From an uncultured Vampirovibrio sp. (lineage in GTDB: Bacteria; Cyanobacteriota; Vampirovibrionia; Gastranaerophilales; Gastranaerophilaceae): a stretch of 5,005 nucleotides of DNA. The notes beneath the pieces were generated by a model that saw only the letters and a list, made by a program, of their open reading frames with translations, had not been told where the DNA came from and ran no database searches. A program made the position numbers and the translations under genes. Numbering within the stretch: position 1 is the stretch's first letter; each line of letters begins with the position of its first letter. Shown here in pieces: positions 1 through 4,776 of this stretch. Location: contig CAJTWU010000048.1 in NCBI GenBank assembly GCA_910579975.1, positions 1 to 5,005 of the forward strand, given 5' to 3'.

Positions 1-18
1 GATACAAAACTTTATAAA

Positions 19-50
19 CAAAAAGAACCTCTTTTAAGAGGTTCTTTTTG
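19..50. terminator. Bidirectional intrinsic terminator
   Basis: The 32 bases form one perfect inverted repeat: arm 19-34 is fully complementary to 35-50, leaving a loop of about four bases once the centre opens. The inner stem carries the G:C pairs (GAACCTC against GAGGTTC), and the outer stem is an A-run facing a T-run. Either strand therefore reads as a stem followed by a U-tract (45-49 on the plus strand, 24-20 on the minus strand). It lies 10 bases past the stop of the leftward DUF378 gene and so should end that transcript. It could also end a rightward gene lying left of the window. Confidence 0.85.
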
Positions 51-59
51 TTAGAAATG

Positions 60-296
60 TTACAGTCTGCAATCACCATACTCACATGTTTCAATTTCGT
101 CAATGGTTTCGCAACGATGCATAGTTAAGGCTGTAACGACGGCACTGATACCGACTAAAGAGTAGACAATTCTTGCTAAAACTGTCATGTCACCAAATAT
201 TGCTGCTACAAGGTTAAATCCGAATAAACCTATCAGACCCCAGTTAAGAGCACCAATAAGTGTTAAAATATAAGCTGTGTATTTAAGAAAATTCAT
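60..296 (-). CDS. Small DUF378 family membrane protein (YuzA-like)
   Basis: This 78-residue protein matches the DUF378 pattern as I know it. It has two hydrophobic segments (about residues 8-34 and 40-60), the first containing the characteristic LIGALNWGLIGLFGFNLV stretch. It should be an inner-membrane protein; the biochemical role of the family is not known. Beyond the second segment is a short acidic tail with three cysteines (62, 71, 76), which could bind metal or form disulfides, though this is only inference. The ATG at 296 is preceded by a strong GGAGG (307-303 on the minus strand) at a 6-base gap, which fixes the start. The gene is monocistronic, ends at the 19-50 hairpin and diverges from the LuxR-type gene at 488. 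I saw no convincing -35/-10 pair for it. Confidence 0.85.
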   Translation of the reverse strand: MNFLKYTAYILTLIGALNWGLIGLFGFNLVAAIFGDMTVLARIVYSLVGISAVVTALTMHRCETIDEIETCEYGDCRL

Positions 297-380
297 AATA
301 CACCTCCTTTCAATTCTTATTATTACCGACCTTTCTATTATTAAATTACCTAAAATATCTAAATCATATTGCTAATTTAA

Positions 381-410
381 TGTTAAGTTTTGTAAAATTT
401 TGTAAAGAAT
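381..410. repeat. Three 10-bp phased direct repeats, possible regulator site
   Basis: Three consecutive 10-base units begin TGTTAAG, TGTAAAA and TGTAAAG at 381, 391 and 401. They share TGTNAA and are spaced by one helical turn, so each copy faces the same side of the DNA. They lie in the 191-bp divergent spacer, 78 to 107 bases upstream of the start codon at 488. Helically phased direct repeats are a common arrangement for activators that bind as tandem dimers, such as response regulators. The sequence is A/T-rich, so chance repetition is a serious alternative and no specific regulator can be named. Confidence 0.35.
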
Positions 411-454
411 TATTAAATTGGAAAATGCATTAATAGGTTTGAGTAGCTTTGTTA

Positions 455-460
455 TATGAT
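455..460 (+). promoter_or_regulatory. Possible -10 element of the LuxR-type gene
   Basis: TATGAT matches the sigma-70 type -10 consensus at five of six positions and lies 27 bases before the ATG at 488. No recognisable -35 hexamer sits 16-18 bases upstream of it. If this is the real -10, the promoter may need an activator, and the phased repeats at 381-410 would be suitably placed upstream. Support is weak because such hexamers are frequent in this AT-rich DNA. Confidence 0.3.
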
Positions 461-487
461 TAAATTAGATATTGAAAGGAGCTGAAA

Positions 488-688
488 ATGAAGAAAGATT
501 TCACACAAAGAGAACTTGATATTATTAATTTATTAGCGAAAGGATATAAGAATAAAGAAATTGCTAGTAACTTATATATTTCAATTTCTACTGTTAAAAC
601 CCATTTAGAATCAATATCCCTGAAATTAGGAGTATCAGGACGTATGCTTGTTGCATTATCTGCCATAAGATCAGGGATAATTGAATAA
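488..688 (+). CDS. Stand-alone LuxR/GerE-type HTH transcription regulator
   Basis: This 66-residue protein is almost entirely a LuxR C-terminal (GerE-like) helix-turn-helix domain. The opening FTQRELDIINLLAKGY corresponds to the usual LTxRExEVL start (residues 5-20). NKEIASNLYIS (22-32) is the scaffold helix and turn, and SISTVKTHLESI (32-43) is the recognition helix with the typical TVKTH core. KLGVSGRMLVALSAI (46-60) is the dimerisation helix region. There is no receiver, PAS or autoinducer domain, so it resembles the size class of GerE-type single-domain regulators, and any signal input must come from elsewhere. The ATG at 488 has a GGAG Shine-Dalgarno (478-481) at a 6-base gap. Targets are unknown; the divergent DUF378 gene and its own promoter are candidates by position only. 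It ends 2 bp from the stop of the opposing SIMPL gene. Confidence 0.9.
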   Translation: MKKDFTQRELDIINLLAKGYKNKEIASNLYISISTVKTHLESISLKLGVSGRMLVALSAIRSGIIE

Positions 689-699
689 TATTATTTAAT
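680..699. repeat. A/T-only palindrome spanning two convergent stop codons
   Basis: An inverted repeat of 20 bases with one mismatched pair (perfect inner 12 bases, 684-695) covers the TAA of the rightward LuxR-type gene (686-688) and the TAA of the leftward SIMPL gene (691-693). All paired bases are A or T, so the hairpin would be weak and it is not a convincing intrinsic terminator. No better terminator was seen in the junction. Confidence 0.4.
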
Positions 700-1410
700 T
701 TTAAATGATATGTTAGCAACTGCTGTGACCTTCTTATCTATAGAAGTTGCATCGTTGATACCCATATCAGAAACGTCAGTAGAATCAACTGGTGTTATTT
801 GATATACACCCATTCTAACTGATTGAATTTTGCCAACACTGTTATGTGTAGCTTTCAACATTGAAGCCGCTCTATTTTTCGCATCTGTTGAAGCTTTTTC
901 AAGAAGTGTTACTTTAAGTTCTGGAAGTTTTGAATAAGCATATGATGGAGAATGTACATTGATATCAACACCCTGGTTAATTAAACTTGAAATATCGGTT
1001 GAAATTTCTTTAATAAGTTCTACATTATCTGAACTTATTGTTACCGGTTGTGATAAATTATAGCTTTCGGGAATATTTGTATAACTTCCATTATAATCTC
1101 TTTTATAATTATAATATCCATTTACAGTTTTCTTTTCAATTTTTTTAATTTGTTTATCTTGCAAGTATTTTTCTACGATTTTGTATTGCTGTTGGCTTGC
1201 TGTGTAAGCTTCTTGTTTTGTCGATTTTTTTGAAACAATATCAAAGCTTAATGTACCAGAGTCGGATTTAACAATTTCATATGCAGAACCTGTTACAGAA
1301 ATTACATTTCCTGAAAATGATGTTGAAATCATTTTTGTGCATACTAAAATCGTCAATACTACTAAGATACCAACTGTTAAGGCTTGTAGTTTTTCAATTC
1401 TTTCTAACAT
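691..1410 (-). CDS. Membrane-anchored SIMPL domain (DUF541) protein
   Basis: Taking the ATG at 1410, the product is 239 residues. An N-terminal hydrophobic segment (about 9-27) is an uncleaved anchor or signal sequence; it contains Cys24, but the preceding residues do not form a lipobox. The rest is a SIMPL domain: VISVTGSAYEIVKSDSGTLSF (36-56) is the usual N-terminal motif, ASTDAKNRA (173-181) the conserved helix, and the end (about 201-239, with GVYQIT, SDMG and TSIDKKV) the C-terminal strands. Such proteins are exported or periplasmic-facing; the molecular function is poorly known (the family includes BP26/OMP28 and mouse SIMPL). The frame stays open to a TTG at 1464. However, that codon lies in the putative -35 with only one base after its AGGAG, whereas ATG 1410 follows a strong AGGAGG at a 6-base gap. 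The gene is monocistronic. Confidence 0.9.
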   Translation of the reverse strand: MLERIEKLQALTVGILVVLTILVCTKMISTSFSGNVISVTGSAYEIVKSDSGTLSFDIVSKKSTKQEAYTASQQQYKIVEKYLQDKQIKKIEKKTVNGYYNYKRDYNGSYTNIPESYNLSQPVTISSDNVELIKEISTDISSLINQGVDINVHSPSYAYSKLPELKVTLLEKASTDAKNRAASMLKATHNSVGKIQSVRMGVYQITPVDSTDVSDMGINDATSIDKKVTAVANISFKIK

Positions 1411-1415
1411 AAAAT

Positions 1416-1421
1416 TCCTCC
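1416..1421 (-). promoter_or_regulatory. Shine-Dalgarno that decides the SIMPL start
   Basis: The minus strand reads AGGAGG here, then six bases to the ATG at 1410. The alternative upstream TTG (1464) has AGGAG only one base away, too close for normal initiation. Confidence 0.8.
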
Positions 1422-1434
1422 TATTTGTTTTTCT

Positions 1435-1464
1435 ATTATAAAACTTTTGTAACTTGTTTTGCAA
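1435..1464 (-). promoter_or_regulatory. Sigma-70 type promoter of the SIMPL gene
   Basis: On the minus strand, TTGCAA (1464-1459) is followed after 18 bases by a perfect TATAAT (1440-1435). The predicted start is near 1428, giving a leader of about 18 bases that contains the AGGAGG before ATG 1410. This arrangement supports the 1410 start, because a TTG start at 1464 would lie upstream of the transcription start. The -35 matches consensus at four of six positions. Confidence 0.65.
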
Positions 1465-1491
1465 GCTCCTATTTACATCTCACCTCTTTTG

Positions 1492-1519
1492 TTGTAATGT
1501 TTTTTATTGAGGATATATT
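1492..1519 (+). promoter_or_regulatory. Probable tig promoter
   Basis: TTGTAA (1492-1497, four of six matches to the -35 consensus) is followed after 16 bases by TATATT (1514-1519, five of six matches to the -10 consensus). The predicted start is near 1526, at the edge of the AAGGGG ribosome-binding site (1525-1530), which would give a very short leader of about 13 bases. A start upstream of this pair is possible, so confidence is limited. Confidence 0.4.
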
Positions 1520-1538
1520 AGAATAAGGGGATGTATTA

Positions 1539-2831
1539 ATGAATACTAAAATTGAAAAACTTCCTGAAAATGTTGTAAAGGTTGATATAGAAGTTCCAGC
1601 GAAAGAGGCTGTGAATTACTATAATAGTGCAGCTAAAAGATTAGCTCAATTTGTGAATATTCCAGGCTTTAGAAAGGGTAAAGCTCCTAGAAATGTTCTT
1701 GAGCAGCATATTGGAGAAGAAAGAATTAAACACGAGGCATTAGAAAATGCGCTTCCAAGAATTTTTGCTGATGTAGTAAAAGAGAATGACTTTGATGTTG
1801 TTGCTCAACCTTATGTTGAGTCATATACTTTTAATGTTGGTGAAGACTTAAAAATTACAGCTAAGATTGAATTAAGACCAGAAGTGACTTTAGGTGAATA
1901 TAAAGGTCTAACTATTGAAGTTGAAGAATATAAAACACCTGAAGATGCTTTTCAAAAATCTATAGATAATTTACTTTCACAATCAGCAGAAACTGTTCTA
2001 GTTACTGATAGAGTTACAGAAGCAAAAGATATTGTTGTTTTTGATTTTGAAGGATTTGCTAATGGTGAAAAAATCGAACACGGTGATGCTAAAAACTATA
2101 CCTTAGATTTAGCAAATTCAAGCTTTATTCCAGGATTTGCAGAACAGTTAGTTGGTAAACCTCTTGGAGAAGAATTTGAAATTAATGTTACTTTCCCAGA
2201 GTCATACCATGAAAAGAAATTAGCTGGACAACCTGCTGTATTTAAATGTAAAATCAATGAAATTAAAACTAAAGTATTACCGGAATTAACTGATGAGTTT
2301 GCTCAGAAAGTTGGTCCTTTCAAAACTGTTGAGGATTTAAAAGCAGATATTCAATCTTATTTAGATACACAAAAATCTGATATCGATAGAACAAATTCTG
2401 AAAAAGCTGTATTTGAAAAAGTTGTTGGTGAAGCTAAAGTTGAAATTCAACAGTCTATGATTGATAGAGAAACTGATCAATTAGTTGAAGAATACAAACA
2501 AAAACTTCAAATGCAAGGTTTTAATTGGGATCAAGCTGTAGAGGCTCAAGGTTATGAAAATATAATGAAAGAGCTTAAAGAAGACGCTGCTGTTAGAGTT
2601 AAAAATTCTTTGGTAATTGATAAAATTGCTAAAGAAGAGAATATAACAGTATCACAAGCTGATTTTGGTGCTAAGCTTTCAGAATTAAGCAGAATGTATC
2701 AAATTGATACACCAACTATGATAAAACAATTATCACAGACTCCAGGTGTGTTTAATGCTTTATCTCAGCAAGCATTGAATGAAAAGGTTACTCAATTCCT
2801 TGCAGAGAATAATACTGTTAAACTAAAATAG
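1539..2831 (+). CDS. tig: Trigger factor, ribosome-associated chaperone/PPIase
   Basis: This 430-residue protein is full length for the family (about 430 in E. coli) and has all three domains. The N-terminal ribosome-binding domain (about 1-115) carries the signature GFRKGKAPRNVLEQ (43-56), with G43-F44-R45-K46 at the same positions as the E. coli contact to ribosomal protein uL23. A FKBP-type peptidyl-prolyl isomerase domain (about 155-245) includes DIVVFDFEGFANGE (164-177), FIPGFAEQLVG (196-206) and FPESYHEKKLAG (219-230). The C-terminal SurA-like cradle follows (about 250-430). The protein binds nascent chains at the exit tunnel and helps folding in the cytoplasm. ATG 1539 follows GGGG (1527-1530) at 8 bases; an ATG at 1531 is out of frame. 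The gene stands alone: a strong terminator follows 6 bases after the stop, and clpP/clpX, common neighbours elsewhere, are absent here. Confidence 0.97.
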   Translation: MNTKIEKLPENVVKVDIEVPAKEAVNYYNSAAKRLAQFVNIPGFRKGKAPRNVLEQHIGEERIKHEALENALPRIFADVVKENDFDVVAQPYVESYTFNVGEDLKITAKIELRPEVTLGEYKGLTIEVEEYKTPEDAFQKSIDNLLSQSAETVLVTDRVTEAKDIVVFDFEGFANGEKIEHGDAKNYTLDLANSSFIPGFAEQLVGKPLGEEFEINVTFPESYHEKKLAGQPAVFKCKINEIKTKVLPELTDEFAQKVGPFKTVEDLKADIQSYLDTQKSDIDRTNSEKAVFEKVVGEAKVEIQQSMIDRETDQLVEEYKQKLQMQGFNWDQAVEAQGYENIMKELKEDAAVRVKNSLVIDKIAKEENITVSQADFGAKLSELSRMYQIDTPTMIKQLSQTPGVFNALSQQALNEKVTQFLAENNTVKLK

Positions 2832-2837
2832 TTTGTT

Positions 2838-2880
2838 TAAAAAAAGCGGTTGGAAGTATAACTTCCAACCGCTTTTTTTA
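2838..2880. terminator. Bidirectional intrinsic terminator between tig and the prepilin gene
   Basis: Arms 2838-2857 and 2861-2880 are perfectly complementary around a 3-base loop (2858-2860). The G/C-containing core is AGCGGTTGGAAGT, and the outer pairs are A against T, so both strands end in a U-tract (2873-2879 on plus, 2845-2839 on minus). It lies just past the tig stop (2831) and 5 bases past the stop of the leftward prepilin gene (2886), and should end both convergent transcripts. The ten bases TTTGTTTAAA occur as a direct repeat at its two edges (2832-2841 and 2881-2890). Confidence 0.93.
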
Positions 2881-2885
2881 TTTGT

Positions 2886-3743
2886 TTAAATTCTTCTTGG
2901 GTCAGTAACTTTTAATACGGTATTTGATGATTCCCATGTGCGTTGGGCAGGATTTAAATTAACTCCATTGCAGTTTAAATAATTTGCAATTCTAGCTGGA
3001 ATTCCTTCTCTAAATTTTATACACATTGCTTCTCTTGTGGAACGAAATATACGTGGATTATATTCGTCCTGATTAGTTGTTTCATTTAAGAGTACGCGTC
3101 CTCTTTTACCATCTTCAAAATAGAATGTTAGTAAATCTTTGCGATCCTGGATATTATTATTTTGTGATACATTTAGCACATTAGCACTACATGCTGCATT
3201 ATTGCTGATTAATTCATATGGAAGTAAGAAATTCTCAATATAATTTGGAGTAATTACAAGATTTTCAACATATACCATACATACCGTTTTTGTGGATGAT
3301 CTTCTGGTTTTAACAGAAGGAACTATCATTCTTATTAAATAACTATTAGTAGGTTTTGTATTGGCTTCAGTTGCTGGTGTTATTGGTTGAATAGGTTCTA
3401 TATGATAACGTGTGCCATTAGGAGTATCAAAATTGAGTTCACCAGCTCTTCTCAATTCATTCATGTGTCTTCCTGATAATAAGTTAATAATTCTGTTTGT
3501 AAATTGGCATGTATTAGCATTATCAAGATTATTATTTATGACACAATCTCTAATTGTGTTGCCTAAACTATCTTCAGCATCTGATAATGCTGCTGATAAT
3601 GAATAATAACCGGTATAAATATACTGATTATAAGCTCTTTCAATACCTTTTTTAGCTATAGTAAATCCCATTGTTGCAATAATAGCTGCAATAGTAACAG
3701 CAATTAAAACTTCTGCAAGAGAAAATCCTTTTTTATTTTTCAT
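2886..3743 (-). CDS. Prepilin-like protein with class III (N-methylation) leader
   Basis: The 285-residue protein opens with MKNKKG followed by FSLAEVLIAVTIAAIIATMGF. This is a short basic leader ending in Gly6, then Phe+1, Glu at +5 (residue 11) and a hydrophobic alpha-helix (about 8-30). It is the type IV prepilin/type II secretion pseudopilin signal cut by a PilD-type peptidase. The mature protein would be about 279 residues, longer than major pilins, and no family fold was recognised beyond the helix, so minor pilin, pseudopilin or exported surface protein are all possible. Six cysteines lie in the exported part (67, 79, 155, 185, 241, 258), enough for three disulfides. The ATG overlaps the DUF3326 stop (ATGA); a GGAG (3755-3752) lies 8 bases before it, inside the upstream gene. 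It is second in the operon. Confidence 0.85.
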   Translation of the reverse strand: MKNKKGFSLAEVLIAVTIAAIIATMGFTIAKKGIERAYNQYIYTGYYSLSAALSDAEDSLGNTIRDCVINNNLDNANTCQFTNRIINLLSGRHMNELRRAGELNFDTPNGTRYHIEPIQPITPATEANTKPTNSYLIRMIVPSVKTRRSSTKTVCMVYVENLVITPNYIENFLLPYELISNNAACSANVLNVSQNNNIQDRKDLLTFYFEDGKRGRVLLNETTNQDEYNPRIFRSTREAMCIKFREGIPARIANYLNCNGVNLNPAQRTWESSNTVLKVTDPRRI

Positions 3744-4684
3744 TTTAATAGCTCCAGTAATTCTTCATATGTTTTTATTATATCACATGTAATTTGAAAA
3801 TTCTCGGGTGTTACATTTAATACTGTTTTATTTTCTTTTATGGCATAGATTTTTTTATTAAGTTTTGACATTTCCAGAACAGGTATGCTTCCTATTGAAT
3901 TATATGGAACAACTAGAAAATCTGTATTATGTATATTCAGGCCTTTTTGTTCAATAAGTGGAGCCTGATTTAATCCTAAAAGAATACAAGGCAAGAATGT
4001 CGGGGTAATATATTCTGCAGAACAGCGTGGATCGACTATATCTGATGATATTGTAAAATCACTGAAAGCCGGAGCATGTGCACATGGAACTCTAAGTTCT
4101 TTAGAAATATAGTGTGAGATTATGGCTTCAATACCGCCAACAGGGTCAACACCAATTCCTTTTGTGTAGTCATCTCCTTGTTCATCCGGGAAATGGCAAA
4201 CAATTGCTATGGCATTGCAACCTTTATTTATAAGTTTCTGCGCAGCTTGCTTAAGAGTATCAAGATTTTTTACATTTCCGGTTGATATACCTGATTTATC
4301 AATAAAAAATTCAACTCCAACTTCTTGATCCGTTATTGCAATATCGCAAATATTAATATCATAAATAGTTTTAACAGCATTTATAGTATTTATATGAATA
4401 TTTAATACTTCTTGGGAAATTGATTTATCAAAAACTATCCCGATATTATTATTTATTGATTCTTTAAGACAACAGTTACCTTTAAAAAATTCATCTAAAG
4501 TATAACCCTCTACATAAAGCATGTTTTCAGTGATACCTGAAAAACATGCTGCATTAACAACATTTGGGTTTACTATAAGTTTGCAATGCTTTGATAATTT
4601 TCTTGCCCATTTACTGGCATCTCCGGCAAAGCCTCCAATAGAAGCGCCGACTCCAGTTGGGACTATAAATGCTCCAATTTTCAT
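3740..4684 (-). CDS. DUF3326 domain protein of unknown function
   Basis: This 314-residue protein appears to be DUF3326, known to me mainly from cyanobacteria and photosynthetic eukaryotes. Recognisable blocks are the N-terminal IVPTGVGASIGGFAGDASKWA (7-27), NPNVVNAA (39-46), GIGVDPVGGIEAIISH (176-191), VPCAHAPAF (199-207) and DPRCSAEYITPTFLPCILLGL (218-238). It lacks a signal peptide or clear membrane segment and is probably cytosolic. The conserved glycine-rich start and the Asp/His/Cys-rich motifs look like an enzyme, but the reaction is unknown and I assign none. The ATG at 4684 is supported by the family's usual N-terminus (MKI...PTGVGASIGG). It has no Shine-Dalgarno: a TATAAT sits only six bases before it. 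Its TGA overlaps the ATG of the downstream prepilin gene by 4 bases, so the two are co-transcribed and probably translationally coupled. Confidence 0.85.
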   Translation of the reverse strand: MKIGAFIVPTGVGASIGGFAGDASKWARKLSKHCKLIVNPNVVNAACFSGITENMLYVEGYTLDEFFKGNCCLKESINNNIGIVFDKSISQEVLNIHINTINAVKTIYDINICDIAITDQEVGVEFFIDKSGISTGNVKNLDTLKQAAQKLINKGCNAIAIVCHFPDEQGDDYTKGIGVDPVGGIEAIISHYISKELRVPCAHAPAFSDFTISSDIVDPRCSAEYITPTFLPCILLGLNQAPLIEQKGLNIHNTDFLVVPYNSIGSIPVLEMSKLNKKIYAIKENKTVLNVTPENFQITCDIIKTYEELLELLK

Positions 4685-4690
4685 AAGTAA

Positions 4691-4719
4691 ATTATATTAT
4701 AATAAGCTCATGATTGCAA
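4691..4719 (-). promoter_or_regulatory. Promoter of the DUF3326-prepilin operon, predicted leaderless
   Basis: On the minus strand TTGCAA (4719-4714) is followed after 17 bases by a perfect TATAAT (4696-4691). Six bases later comes the ATG, so the predicted +1 coincides with its A (4684). A second overlapping TATAAT (4701-4696) is too close to the -35 (12 bases) but would give a leader of only about five bases less spacing. Neither leaves room for a ribosome-binding site. Confidence 0.65.
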
Positions 4720-4742
4720 AATGTTTATATGTATTGTAGAAT
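4714..4742 (+). promoter_or_regulatory. Probable promoter of the CNNM transporter gene, sharing the -35
   Basis: TTGCAA (4714-4719) is its own reverse complement, so it also reads as a -35 on the plus strand. After 17 bases comes TAGAAT (4737-4742, five of six matches to the -10 consensus). The predicted start is near 4749, giving a leader of about 28 bases with an AGGTG (4761-4765) that fits the downstream half of an extended Shine-Dalgarno, 11 bases before the ATG. Confidence 0.45.
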
Positions 4743-4754
4743 TACAAATGTAAT
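4741..4754. promoter_or_regulatory. Palindrome of BlaI/MecI/CopY operator type
   Basis: ATTACA-AA-TGTAAT is a perfect inverted repeat with 6-base arms and a 2-base spacer. Its core (4743-4752) is TACA-N2-TGTA, the operator pattern described for the BlaI/MecI/CopY family of winged-helix repressors. It overlaps the last bases of the predicted -10 and covers the predicted start of the transporter transcript, where a bound repressor would block initiation. No such regulator is encoded in the window, so the assignment rests on sequence and position only. Confidence 0.4.
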
Positions 4755-4776
4755 TTTTATAGGTGTATGAGAGTAT

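Noticed and set aside
460..666. Open frame of 68 codons on the minus strand
   Set aside because: It lies antisense over the LuxR-type gene, which has clear homology and an SD. The reverse frame has no recognisable domain and a low-complexity hydrophobic end.
1339..1341. Cys24 of the SIMPL protein as a lipoprotein attachment site
   Set aside because: The residues before it are Ile-Leu-Val, and a lipobox needs a small residue (Ala, Gly or Ser) at -1; it lies inside the membrane anchor.
3541..3559. Inverted repeat ACACAAT / ATTGTGT with a 5-base spacer inside the prepilin gene
   Set aside because: It has short arms within coding sequence, no U-tract and no sign of a terminator or operator role; probably chance.
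3581..3601. CTGATAATG repeated twice, 12 bases apart
   Set aside because: It encodes the Ser-Ala-Leu-rich helix of the prepilin and is explained by the repeated residues LSAALSDA. It is too short to be a mobile or structural repeat.
3412..3606. Open frame of 64 codons on the plus strand
   Set aside because: It is antisense inside the prepilin-like gene, with no good SD and no domain.
4521..4739. Open frame of 72 codons on the plus strand
   Set aside because: It is antisense to the conserved N-terminus of DUF3326 and extends across that operon's promoter.
4734..4747. TTGTA-N4-TACAA inverted repeat over the transporter -10
   Set aside because: It overlaps and competes with the longer, tighter palindrome at 4741-4754, and its arms are short, so it was not listed as a separate operator.
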